Origin: Hedera helix
Lineage: Eukaryota > Streptophyta > Magnoliopsida > Apiales > Araliaceae
Length of the DNA: 64,000 nucleotides
Direction: 5' to 3'
Assembly: GCA_947179155.2 (NCBI GenBank)
Contig: OX359282.1
Coordinates: 7,299,309-7,363,308 of the forward strand
The notes under the pieces: generated by a model
What the model was told of the DNA's origin: nothing
What the model saw: only the letters and a program-made list of their open reading frames with translations
Databases searched by the model: none
Made by a program: the position numbers and the translations under genes
Shown: piece by piece, positions 46,801 to 58,372 of the stretch
How the letters are laid out: each line of letters opens with the position of its first letter
Numbering within the stretch: the stretch's first letter is position 1

Positions 46801-47049
46801 TTATTGTACATTTACCTGAAATTTCTTTTATTCTTCATAAATTGTATTTACACAATTTATTTACTTTTCAATTATTTTAAATTCACATAATTCATCACCA
46901 TCTCTGTACAAATTTAGTTTACTAATTAAATCCCTTCAAACACTTTAAATTACTTAAAATAATAATTAACTTAATCAACCTTGATATTTTTTTATCAATT
47001 AATTCTTATTTGATATTATTAAAGGAATCCTGAAATTCGGATCCTCACA
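43803..47049 (-). mobile_element. Solo LTR family B (3,247 bp), perfect TSD
   Basis: Plus-strand ends TGTAACGACCCCG and GGATCCTCACA; TSD GATTT at 43798-43802 and 47050-47054. A TATA-like TGTATAAAAG lies on the minus strand near 45742, so I read the LTR as minus-oriented (start TGTGAGGATCC at 47049). Contents include a GC-rich minisatellite with AAATTACC-type and GGACA-type phrases (45120-45310), GCGCGC patches, ACGACGTCGT (45373-45382), and several palindromic AT units of TATATAAATTATATAATT type (46260-46505). Closest relative: 49219-52622 in opposite orientation. Confidence 0.9.
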
Positions 47050-47054
47050 GATTT

Positions 47055-48346
47055 TACTCTTGTATGGTTGCCACCAACTTTAGCAGCGATTTTTAGGGCC
47101 TTCTTTTTTAGGCACACAGATTCACTAATTTGAGGGGTCACTGTTATTTTTGTATTAAATGGTCAAGATAAGAGTGTGCCATTGTTCGATGGAGGAAATC
47201 TGTATTAAATTTGCAGATCTAGGATTTTAATTTGGTGGTAATGATGGCTTTAACAGAAAGATTCAAAAAATCAGCAAATTAAAAATCCAAACTTCAATTT
47301 CATAGCAATACCCAATTTGCATATCTAAGGCTTTAATTTGGTGGTGATGATATACTTTGCATTTGTACATGTTGTTCTATTAATAGTGTACATGAATTTA
47401 ATTTAATTTACATTTAATAGCATTTAATTTAACGTAATTTAGTTTTACTTTTAAATACAATTTAATTTTAATATGATTTATAGTAATTTACTTTGATTTA
47501 GTTTTAATGTTAACACAGTTTAGTTTTAATATTTGATGGGAAAAATCAATTCATTTAGTATATGATTTATTTCTTGGGCATTTTAAGCAACTAGGCTCGT
47601 GGTGCTCTGGTGGTTTCATGACTAAATGTTCAAACTTGAGGTTTTAGGATCTATTATTTGGAGTAGTGCATTTTTTGGCCTAAATCTGCTTAAGCTTCCA
47701 CGCGGTATATATATACTTAGATGAAGACGAGAAAAAAATAGCAACAACCTAACAACAAACCTTAGGCAATTTATTTTCTAATCATCTCTTTTTGTGAAAA
47801 CCAGATTATAGATTTCACTATGTTAATTTCTCTTTTTGTAAATAAATCAATTTTTTAAATATTTCAACCACAAATAATTGACTTCCATTGATGCTGATGG
47901 GATAGGAGATGGGATTTAGAGGAATAGGAAGGGAATAGGGAAATGAGACGGAGATGGATTGAGATGGATGAGAAGAGGGGTGGGGAAGGGGCAAAGGGAA
48001 GAGGGAAGATGGAAGAAGGGATGGGAAGGGGAAACTGTGAAGGGCAAGTAGGAGAGAATGTAATTGGTCTCTTTTTCTTTCCATTTTTTTGATTTTTTAT
48101 GTTTTGTGCCTTACTTTATATATACCTCTTTTTTCTTAAAAAGAATTAGTTTTACCTTTAATTAAACTCATTTGTAAAGTTTTTATAAATTTAAATTATG
48201 ATATAAATTTAATTATAGTTTTAAAATAAGAATTTTATACTTGGTAATTATCTAATGAATTTATATTCTTTCATTAACTATTATGAATGATTGTTCATGC
48301 CTCGCATGAGTATCATACTTATATATGAAATAAGCATAAAGCTAAG
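47055..48346. other. Unassigned spacer between solo LTRs, with SINE copy c
   Basis: Starts with the right TSD of the preceding LTR. 47588-47710 is a SINE. 47905-48060 is a purine-rich (GGGA/GATG) tract. No gene recognised. Confidence 0.5.
47588..47710 (+). mobile_element. tRNA-derived SINE, copy c
   Basis: Plus strand: GGCTCGTGGTGCTCTGGTGG (A-box-like), CTTGAGGTTTTAGGATC (eroded B box), then GTGCATTTTTTGGCCTAAAT. The same layout as copy b, whose reverse complement has GCATTTTTTGGGCTAAAT. Confidence 0.5.
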
Positions 48347-49218
48347 GTATTGTGACACCCCCAAATTCAGATACATGTAACTCAAATCTGATGTTTCACG
48401 ATTCAACTCATATAATATACTAATAAAAACTAAATGCGGACTGAAAGAAATATTTACATTGATATAACATAAATATTCTCGTCCCAAGTGTTGCAATCGT
48501 TACTAATACATAACATGTCTAAATAATAATAAATAGAAGTCTTAATACAAATATTTAACATCATCGTCTTAAGACAACACTACTATGCAACCTTGTCTTT
48601 ACCCTTTTTTTTTTTTTTGACGCATTGCCCTGCTCGATCTTAACTGTATCACTTAAGAAAAAGCAAGAATGAGTGGTCCAAACAAAAATAAATAATCATA
48701 CTCAAGGCTTAATACTAACTGAAATATAGCAGTTGAAGGCAGTTTATAAAGTGAATTAAATGAACTGATGACAAATAGCTTTAATTGATTAAAGAACAGA
48801 ATATTATCATTACTGAGTGGTCAATATAAACAAGTACAGTAGGTGATCAGCCTAAAATATTATATGTTATGCATAACACTCATATTCAATAATTGCGCGT
48901 AGTCGGTTCCCCAATATAAAGTAATTTCTCTTACTATGAGGGTTGTTCATCTCAGCATATAAGAGTTTGCACCAAGACAATTGGTTTGGATCGCTTTCTA
49001 GAAAAATATGATTCACTTTTACGTCATTATGTGTTTAACATAATCAAATGGTATAGACATTCTTCTTAAACATTTACTAGTTCAATTAAAACTTTTAATG
49101 TCTACATGATAGGGTTTGAATAATCTTTCAAATGTATTCAAGTATGAACAACTCGGATTTTCAAGTTCAATAATTCAATAAGAGATTAATCTTGCATAGA
49201 TATAACATGAACAATTAT

Positions 49219-52200
49219 TGTGAGGATCCGAATTTTCAGAATTATTTAATAAAATTAAATGAGAATTTAATTGATAAAATTATCAAGGTTGTTTAAATTA
49301 ATTATTATATTATGTGATTTAAGGTATGTGATATGATTTAATTGATAAATTAAATTTGTACAGAGATGGTGATGATTTGTGTTGATTTAAAATAATTAAA
49401 AAGTAAATAAGTTGTTTAAAAACAACTTATGAAGGGTAAGAAAAATGTCAGGTAAATGTACAATAAATTGTACAATTAAATTATTATGAAAATACAGAAA
49501 TTATAATTTAATTAAGGCTATGTGGTAATGTGAAATGCATGAGTTAGATATGTATATATTTATATATATACATTTATATATGTGTGTTATGTTTAATTGA
49601 TAAAATTATAAATTTCATTAATTATGAAAATTAAGGGATTAATAATTAAATTAATCCAAGAATTTATGGAAAGCTAATGAGGAAGTTTGTAAAATTGTAA
49701 TTATCGATTTTAGAGTTTATCAAGAATTTTGGAAGAAGTTTAGAAATTAATGAAGAAGGAAAGGTAATTATATAAATAATATAATAATAAATTATATAAT
49801 TTATATAAGGAAATTAAAATAAGGTATGAAGAAATAATAATTATATAAATTATATAAGAATAATTATGTAATTTATATAAGGTGATTAAATGGAATAAAG
49901 TTGGAAGAAATTAAGAAATTATTTAAAAGAAGAATGTAATTATATAAATTATATAATATTAAATTATATAATTTATATATAAATAAATTAATATGAATAT
50001 TAAAGAAATTGAATAATAAATAAGAAAAAGGAATGTTTTAAGTTAGTAAAAATTATGTTTATGTATAATGGAATTATTATGATCTTTACGAAAAATAATA
50101 TTTCGGAAACGTGAACATGTTAATGTAACATGTTGTCCAAGTAACGACGTGAAAAATTATGAAAAATAATTTTTATATGTTAAATGAATTATTTTATGAT
50201 TTTTGGAGGTATAAATTACCTCATATAATTACATGCATGGTGTTATGCGTGTACAAAATTTGTCAAGAAAAGTACCCAAAAGAGGTACTAATATTAATGA
50301 TAAATCATGTTATGATTTTTAGAGAATTAAAATAAATATTTTATATATTTTATATAAAATATTTATTATACGATACAATTTCGTAATGTATTAAATTAGG
50401 AATTTTGCTTGAATTTTATCCTGATGTGGAACGTTCGAGAGAGGCAACAAGGCGGTGGAAATTTTGTATATATATGACAAATGAAGAAGAAAAAGGAAGA
50501 GGGAATAAAAAGAAGAAAAAGAAAACAAAGAAAGCAAGAAAAAGAAAAGAAAAGAAAAGAAAAACCAAAGCAAAATTCTCTCTTCTCCTTACACCAACCG
50601 AAGCCACCCACCATGTCACTGCCGGAAAATATGGCTACCAAGAGAAGGGAAGGTGCCATCAAGAGGAAGGACTTGAAGCTATGGAAAGGTATAAAATATT
50701 AAATTATATGATTTTATGTATATTTTTAGTGTTAAATAAAGTTTATGGAAAAATTATAAATAATTAGAATAATTATTCCAAATAATTTTTGGATCTATAG
50801 CTATGATTTTCATGATTTATGGAGTAGTTTGGTTGTGAATTTTGGAGCAAAAATGGTTATTTTTTTGAGAAAGTTGATGTACTGTTAACTGGAGAAAGAA
50901 GGAGGAAGAAAAGGATGCCCGCGCATTGCGCGGGCAGGATTTTATTTTTTTCCGCGGAAAGACTCAAAACGACGCCGTTTTAGGACGCGGAAGGGGAGCC
51001 GCGCATTGCGCGGAGGAAATTTCTGGAACGGCTGGGAAACGACGTCGTTTTGGGCGTCGGTAGAACAGTCGCCGCGCATTACGCGGGCGACCGGCACGAC
51101 TGGAAATTACCAGCGTGCCCTTGATCTTTTGCGATAATACCCGCCGTGTCCTTGGGCCACCGAAATTACTAAAATGCCCCTGGAGTTTCCGGGAAATTCC
51201 ATATTTGTCCCTGAAAGTGCCAAAATTACGGGAATGCCCTTGGGCTTTCCAGAAAATTCCGGTTATGTCCCTAGGGCGCGAAAATTACCAAAATGCCCCC
51301 AGAATCAGATTTTAATTAAATAAATGTTTAAAAATTGTTTAAAAATCATAGAAAATTATAGAAAAATACTGAAAATATAGAAATGAAGTTTGGGCATTAA
51401 ATTTAATATTTTTGTAAAAATATTAAATATTGGGGATTAATATTTAAATGTTTAAATATTAATCTAATAAGGTTACCATTTAGAAAATGGTTAAATAAAA
51501 ATTTTGGGACACCCAGATATGTTAAATTTTATCCGATGAGCCGGGTTGTCCGTATTAGAGGTATTGGATATTAAGTTAAACGAATATTTTAAGGAACGAT
51601 GTTAATATAATTGGCCATATAAATTAATAATTGGCCTAGAGATGATATTAATTAATTAAATTAATATCATAAGGAGTTAATTAATAATTATTTGATTATT
51701 TTATGATCATAGGTTGATCGATAGAGGGTTTTGAGCTAGCAATTAAATAACTGGACGACAGGCAAGTTCTTCAGTCCCTTTTATGTTAAATGTTGGACTG
51801 TTATGATATGAAATCCTTGTTTTAACTGCATACAAATTATGTGTTACGTGATACGTGATTAATATGACCACAATGTGTATTTTGTGCAATGATATGAATA
51901 TATATGAGATATATTGCTATAGTAGAAGCACAAGCACATGATGTATGACACACACTAAGCATGATAAAGTATATGCTACGTGAAGTATAGCTGTTGAACT
52001 TGCTGAGCCGTTGTGCTCATTACTTGCTTAATAAACATTTTTGCAGGAAAGAAACGAATTTCAAAAACATCAGATGATGTAAAGACGGATTGTCCTAAAA
52101 GGTTGTGAATATGATTATTAAATATATGTATTATGATTCAAGGTGGATAATTTGTCCAAGTTATATTGATATGCTGTATGTACAGATATATTGGATCTGG

Positions 52201-52622
52201 ATAGAACGAATAATGTTAAATTATGAATTGTGATTGTTCTTGATGATGGTCAAGATAGAGGTTATTATGAATTATGAATTATGAAACAAAGAAAATTGTA
52301 TGGATATGAACAATATTAAATTGGTTAATGTTGAGCGTTATGACACCTGTAATAGTAAGAAAAAGTAAAGGTTGCGATCCAGGGACTAAGATCAAAATAT
52401 AAGGATTTTAAATATCCAATTATTTTAATACAATGATTAAGTTGAGAAAATGAAAAATTTATACCGAAAATGTGGTAATTGATGATGTTGAAATTAAATA
52501 ATGGATTAATTTTAGGTGATGAAAGATTTATTAACGGACCGAAATTTGGACGTAATGAAAATAATGTTTATTAAATATAAAATTTAATGGAATAAAGTGG
52601 GTCGAATTTCGGGGTCGTTACA
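49219..52622 (+). mobile_element. Solo LTR family B (3,404 bp), nested, perfect TSD
   Basis: Starts TGTGAGGATCCGAA and ends CGGGGTCGTTACA; TSD ATTAT at 49214-49218 and 52623-52627. It is the inverted relative of 43803-47049 along its whole length (e.g. the ACGTGAACATGTTAATGTAAC block at 50109 and the CCGGGTTGTCCGTAT block at 51541 recur reverse-complemented). It has ACGACGTCGTTT near 51038, a 21-bp near-perfect palindrome TGCCCGCGCATTGCGCGGGCA (arms of 10 around one base, 50916-50936) and an approximately 60-bp minisatellite at 51100-51300. Confidence 0.92.
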
Positions 52623-53505
52623 ATTATTTTTGAATATGAGTTCTATTTCAATAATCATAGCATTCAAATTACTTGTACGAATCAATAAAAAGTACAAGTT
52701 TAGGTACTTGCTTTGATTGTAGACACTATCTGACTCTAATTCTTTTCCCTTCGAACAACCTATGCTCATCATCATCGTCTATCGATTAATCTCTATAGAA
52801 TTTCATATAATGATCTAGTTAATCTAGCTTACTAGTTTGAACCGACTAGGACTGACAAATAATCTTTATTATTCACTTATCGTACATATTGTCCATATAT
52901 AAAATTATTTGTTTAAGTATTATTGTTCCTCATTTTCTTTATTTAGTTCATTCATTAACCTTCACATATAAAATAATACTTAGTATTCTTTATTTGTTTA
53001 ATCATCATTGACTAATACATAATCATTCACAGATAGGTTCTTACATATCTTATTTTGTTTATATTTTATTGTCTCATAAATAAAGTATCCTTTAATAATT
53101 TTCTCAATCATTATTTTATTTGTTCACACATTATTAGTCCACAAATAAAATAATTTAATCTATTATTTTATTTGTTTAATCTCTAATTTGAGGAATCCTT
53201 ATTCTTATTTCAATTATTATGCTTCATTAATACACAATTAAAATAATCTTTAATATTATTTTAATTGTTTATATTTTATTAATTCATAATTAAAATAATT
53301 TTTAATATTATTTTAATTATTTACGTCTCATTAATTCACAATTAAAATAATCTATCATATTATTTTAATTGTTTATATTTTATTAATACACAATTAAAAT
53401 AATCTTTAATATTATTTTAATTGTTTAAAGTAATCTTTATTATTAATTCACAATTAAAATAATTTTTAATAATATTTTAATTATTTATTACTTATTAACT
53501 CATAA

Positions 53506-53507
<2 letters not shown>

Positions 53508-53572
<65 letters not shown>

Positions 53573-53590
53573 TATTATTATTATTATTAT
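53508..53590. repeat. (AAT)n-(ATT)n microsatellite with a strand switch
   Basis: About 20 AAT units followed directly by about 7 ATT units, forming a self-complementary tract at the end of the AT minisatellite of the older LTR. Confidence 0.9.
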
Positions 53591-54421
53591 CTGGATCGGA
53601 TAGGATCGAATACTAGGTCAACCCACTGGTTGGACTCGGGTTTGTGAAACCCGATCAATTGAAAATTCGGATCGACGCTGCCGCGCTAGGTTACTAGATT
53701 TCGAAATAAAAGGACATGGCGTTACCGTGCCTTAATTTACACTAGGAATGGCGCAGCTGCGCCGTTCTCGCACAATTGTTTCCCAAGTTTTTTTAACTTT
53801 TGTGATTCTTATCTCTTTTGATTTTAATCTTCATATCTTGCTTATTTTACATCCAAATGAGTTCAAACTTGGTTCATTGGTTAGTAAACTCATATGTCTA
53901 CATTATTCAAAATCTTAAATTATTTTTCTAAATGTTTATGTAGCCAAAATTTTGGTTCTTTCATGCTATGGTTAACATTTTAACATGTTTTACTAGAAAA
54001 TTCATCATAAATCTATTTTAGCCCCGTTTTCATTTGTTCCCCTCGAATTATTTTCGTATTTCATAGACCTACAAACATTTATCACAAGATTCTTTTGTTT
54101 CAAGAGCTATCATATTATTAATGTTGTGAACCTTAGATATAAAGAAGCATAAAATGTCTAAATCTTAATATTAAAAATTGACCGGTATATATGGTGTTAT
54201 CCATATATACGAATGAACTACAAGTTGATACTTGTAGAAAAAGAATGAGATCGAAACTAAGTTAAGATTCAATGATTAAGTCAAAGAAATTTTTAAAGAA
54301 TTGTTTGAAATAGACTAGTACAACCAATATAATTATGCGATCATTGGTTAAGTTGGTAAATGTATGGAGTTTAATGTACAAAGTCTATTATAACGAGTAC
54401 GGGAATTTTGGAGGTATTACA

Positions 54422-54792
54422 GTAATAGATAGTTTCATCTTCAAATTTATAATTTTTTTTTTATTCTCTAACAAAGAGGTTGCCTTACATAATGTTTCAC
54501 ATGGTGCAGATTTTTCAATTTTGAATTTTGGATTCTTTCAATTGACCCCAAGTCTTCTAGCCCGGGCGGTCAACTTGAGGTAGCAAACATTTCTAATCAC
54601 AAGCTCACGTAGTGCCTATTTATTTATTTAATTTAATTTTTTTAGATTTGAGTAAAGTTTACCCGCCTGGACGTCCATTACTCAATGATTGAGCAATATG
54701 GCGACGACACATCAACTTCTTAAAGAATCGACAGATCAGATAAGATTAAAACATACGAGATGAGATAAAGAACTAAAGTTTGTGCTGTGATG
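54422..54792. other. Unassigned spacer
   Basis: No repeats or coding sequence recognised. A CCCGGGCGGTCAACTTG segment at 54560 is the only GC-rich part. Confidence 0.4.
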
Positions 54793-54800
54793 ATGGCACT

Positions 54801-56870
54801 TAGGGCTGCAAACGATCCGAACTAAACCGAACATTGTCGAACTTGAACCGAACTCGAACCTCATTAGTCGAACTCGAACACGTTCGAGTAGCATTATCGA
54901 ACCAACGCACTTGTGCGAGTTCGGTTCGTCAGTGTTTGCGAACATGTTCGAGTTCGCGAGCAGATCGGGTTCGACTGTATACTTGAGTTCGACTATAATG
55001 CTCAAGTTCGCGAGCATGCTCGAGTTCGCGAGCATACTCGAGTTCGCGAGCATACTCGAGTTCGCCTATAATGCTCGAGTTCGTCTATTATGCTCGAGTT
55101 CACAAAAATTAGGCTAAATATTTTTATTTTTTTAAAAAAAATTAAAATTTAATTACAAGACTAAGAGGACTCAGATATTCAAGCTTATTTAGGAATTAGG
55201 AATAGCCAAATAAGATATAATATATCATAATATCATATTATAATATATTCATATATACTAAATTAGTAGTAGTGGTCAATATTATTGTTAATTACTTAAT
55301 TAGTCTAGAATAAATAAATATTACTACTTTCAATTAACCCAAAAAAAGGGCGATATTACTACTTCCTCAATTAATTAATTATTTTTATATTTTTGTATTT
55401 TTTACTTTTAGGTAAAACAAAAGAAAAAAAATACTCCATCTATTTCATAAAAAGAATCTTATTTGAGATTTTTTTTATAATGAAATTATAAAATTATAAA
55501 ATTTAAAATAATGTGAATTTAGTTGATTTAGATTAATTCAATATCTAATAAACTAACATTGTTAAGTGGTTAACCTTGAAATATATTACTACTAGATACT
55601 TCTTCCGTTCTGAAATATAAGTAATAAGATCAACTGCTCAAGTATGAATTTTTAATTTAAAAGGGATGTGTTAATTAACTTTTGAATAACATAAATCTTG
55701 AGAATTATTTTATAAAAAGTTTATAATTTTCATAATTATATTGTTTAAAACTAAATAATTTTTTTCTAAAAAACTAAAGTAATATATTAAATTTTATAAT
55801 TTTGTAAATTAACTACAATTCTAATATCAAAGGCTCAATGTAATTTAGAGACTTTTTGTGTTCCCCCCCCCCCCCACCTTTTTGCTTATTTTAATTTAAA
55901 TTATTAACTCATTTTAATTTCATACAAACGGTACCGTGACATTGCTTTATTGGATTATTAAACTTTTTAAACACTATTTTTTATACTAAATATGATTACT
56001 TAATTGCATAAAACAAAGTTAGTTAATTATTTTTTCTCACCGTCTCACATCTACACTGTAAGTTTGTAACACTAAAAAATTCAAAAATTTTAAAATCAAG
56101 TTTGCACTTTTAATTATATGGTTGATGGACGATAGGTTGATGTAAACAATGATTATTATTCTATTAGTGAAGTCTCGATACATTGATAACTTGATTTCTC
56201 TATTATCTATCTTGATTTGGCAATTTCAATAACTCAAGCAAATGTAAGCAATTGTATTGTATCATTCTTTAATTAATGTCAAATTGTCATTGCATAAAAA
56301 TTAATGACATTATTTATGTGATTTATGACATGGGTTATAATTTATTAAATTATCAGTGATATAAATTGTAATAATCTAACCATCATTGTTAAAAATTTTA
56401 TGAAAATATTACAATTATTTTAATTAAATTGCAGGTGAAGAAGTACACATTATCATTTATTAATTATTTAATAAAAATGTGTACTTCTAATCAATTATTA
56501 AAAAAATAAAAAGATGTTTAAGTAATAAAAAAAAATTACTAAAAAATTAACAATTATTGATAAGACAATCTTTAAAATTTAATATGAAATAACTAATTAT
56601 TTATATTTATAATTTAAAAATATTAAACATATAAGAAATACAATTCAAACTGGAGCAGCTAACGAACCGAACTGCGTCGAATACTAGTATAGTCGAACCG
56701 AACTTGAACCGAACCTTTCACGAACATAGTCGAACCGAACCACATGGTTCGCGAACATGTTCGATCGAATAATCGAACTCGATACCATGTGCGAGTTCGG
56801 CTCGAAAAGGTCAAATAGTCGAACTCGAACCGAACCAGTTCGTGAATAGTTCGGTTCGTTTGCAACTCTA
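54801..56870. mobile_element. Non-autonomous hAT element, 2,070 bp
   Basis: 8-bp TSD ATGGCACT (54793-54800, 56871-56878). Terminal inverted repeats: left TAGGGCTGCAAACGATCCGA, right (reverse complement) TAGAGTTGCAAACGAACCGA. Both subterminal regions (54801-55105 and 56655-56870) are packed with GAACTCGAAC/GTTCGAGTTC words; 55003-55105 is a direct repeat of an 18-bp unit CGAGTTCGCGAGCATACT. The 1.5-kb centre is AT-rich with a 13-C run (55863-55875) and carries no transposase. Confidence 0.88.
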
Positions 56871-57079
56871 ATGGCACTGCAATTGGGCAACTCAGACTTC
56901 ACTCGATCATATATGTGTGTAAAAAATATGTTTTTTTTCATGGAAACTTCCTATTCATTGCACTGTATAAAAACAACATTTATAATGTAATAGGGTTGGG
57001 TTAGTAAAAAGAGAAATCGTATAGGTATGTATGTTATCTTACGATATTCCAAGAAAATATATATATATAAGAGATTAGG

Positions 57080-57318
57080 GTGATAAACGGATATATACGC
57101 ATTTAAATATAGTGATATTTGTATTTATATATATATAAAAAATTAATATTCTATCTGTATTCGTATTCGGTATTTAAGAGATTTTAAAAATATTATTCAT
57201 ATTTGGTATTCAAAATAATATCTTGATATAAATAAATTTATTTTTGTTCATTTTATTCGAATGAACTGATTTTATAAATATTCGAGTATCCGAATTCGTT
57301 TATCAGTTATCAAATAAA
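57080..57318. mobile_element. Possible small hAT-like MITE
   Basis: Left TAGGGTGATAAACGGATAT and right (reverse complement) TAACTGATAAACGAATTCGG are similar inverted ends, with TATCCGAAT/ATTCGTATTCGG words inside. No TSD of any standard length is visible, so it is tentative. Confidence 0.35.
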
Positions 57319-57329
57319 TAATTTATTCA

Positions 57330-57834
57330 AAAAATTTACAAAAATTAAAAGAAAAAATTATGTAATTATTCATCTCCATTTAAAGTTTATCAAACACGTC
57401 ATCATCCGTCATTGATCATAAACATCAGTCAAAATTTAAACATATTAGAGAAAGTATCAAATTAACCATATTTTCAATAAAATATAATACTAATTTATCA
57501 TTCACTTTTGTTCTCACACATAAGTTTTGAAAATAAAATATTTGTAACAAACTAATTACTATAAATTTGCTCTTGCAGTATATAATTTTCTCGTTAAATG
57601 ATATATTTTAGATATTTTACACTTTACAATATAAAAAAATACATTAATTAAAATTAAATAAATTTATTTTAATTTTTAATATTACATTTAAAAGTGTTAT
57701 TTTTTAAAAGTGAAATGACATATTTAAAAAATAATTTTCTTATGATCATAAAAAGTAATTATTATATATTTAAGGAAGGTCATTTGAAAAAATTATATAT
57801 ACTTAATATATGATGATTGATGATTAAATTATTA

Positions 57835-57835
<1 letters not shown>
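57330..57835. repeat. Dispersed AT-rich repeat, second copy
   Basis: Colinear with about 19925-20330: TTTACAAAAATTAAAAGAAA, CATTGATCATAAACATC, AGAGAAAGTATCAAATTAAC, GTTAAATGATA, TTAAAAGTGTTATTTT and AAGGAAGGT.ATTTGAAAAAA all occur in the same order. It ends at the (AC)n tract. Confidence 0.75.

Positions 57836-57889
<54 letters not shown>
57836..57889. repeat. (AC)n microsatellite at the 5' border of a gypsy remnant
   Basis: Uninterrupted AC run of 54 bp; Tat-type gag sequence begins within ten bases of its end. Confidence 0.95.
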
Positions 57890-57892
<3 letters not shown>

Positions 57893-58372
57893 GCCGGGTT
57901 GAAGGACATGACTGAGTCTAAAGTTCAGAAGGGTGAATTGACCTAGTATGTGGTAGGAAGGGAAGGGCAAGCTCCTAATCCAAGACCTGTTGTGGAAAAA
58001 AGGGCGGAACAGGGGAATCAACATCGAAGGATAATAGATGTTATCATAGGTGGGTTGGTGTAGAGGCAGACTAGCAAAAAGTACCAATCCTCTTCTGATA
58101 TAGTCTCGGCCTTATCAGATCAGGTGCCTAAAGTAGAGTGGCCTTTTCCCAACATGGTGATCTCGTTCTCGGATGAAGATTATCCAGTTGATGCAGTTGA
58201 GCCATATGAAGATGCTTTGGTTATCACTGCACAGGTCGGCCTAGCAAACATGAAAAGGATCATGATCGATAACGGATCGTCGATGGATGTACTTTATAGC
58301 CATAGTTATCAGATGATGGATCTCCAAGGTATGAAGTTGGAAGTGGGTATGGAGTCACTTTTACATGAATTT
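57890..58372 (+). pseudogene. Tat-lineage Ty3/gypsy gag end and protease N-terminus
   Basis: Frame fragments: gag tail (VQKGELT, then RRIIDVIIGG) and 58124-58372 with VEWPFPNMVISFSDEDY, then KRIMIDNGSSMDVLYSHSY. The retropepsin D-N-G lies at 58268-58276. Same family as the minus-strand element at 2025-4829. Most of gag and the 5' LTR are absent. Protease is cut at 58372 by a solo LTR; the rest resumes at 61586. Confidence 0.85.

Larger units (their letters stand above)
48351..54421 (-). mobile_element. Older LTR (Tekay-type) split by a nested solo LTR
   Basis: Plus-strand ends TGTGACACCCCCAAATTC (48351) and GGAGGTATTACA (54421), matching the termini of 33456-37710 and 58373-61580. Without the nested element and its TSD copy it is about 2.66 kb. 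Internal words shared with 33456-37710 include AGGTGATCAGCCTA (48840) and an AT minisatellite before a GGATCGG/ACCCG-rich patch (53590-53690). Flanking pentamers GGTAT and GTAAT do not match well (3 of 5), so either the TSD has decayed or one border is off. Confidence 0.7.

Noticed and set aside
43803..47049. Plus orientation of this LTR, from its TGTAACGACC start
   Set aside because: The only convincing TATA motif is on the minus strand and the layout is colinear with the minus-oriented Tekay-type LTRs; orientation remains an inference.
47905..48060. Purine-rich tract as a polypurine tract of an LTR element
   Set aside because: No LTR start follows it on either strand.
51115..51315. 66-codon frame with internal repeats
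   Set aside because: Translation of the LTR minisatellite; it lies inside a non-coding solo LTR.
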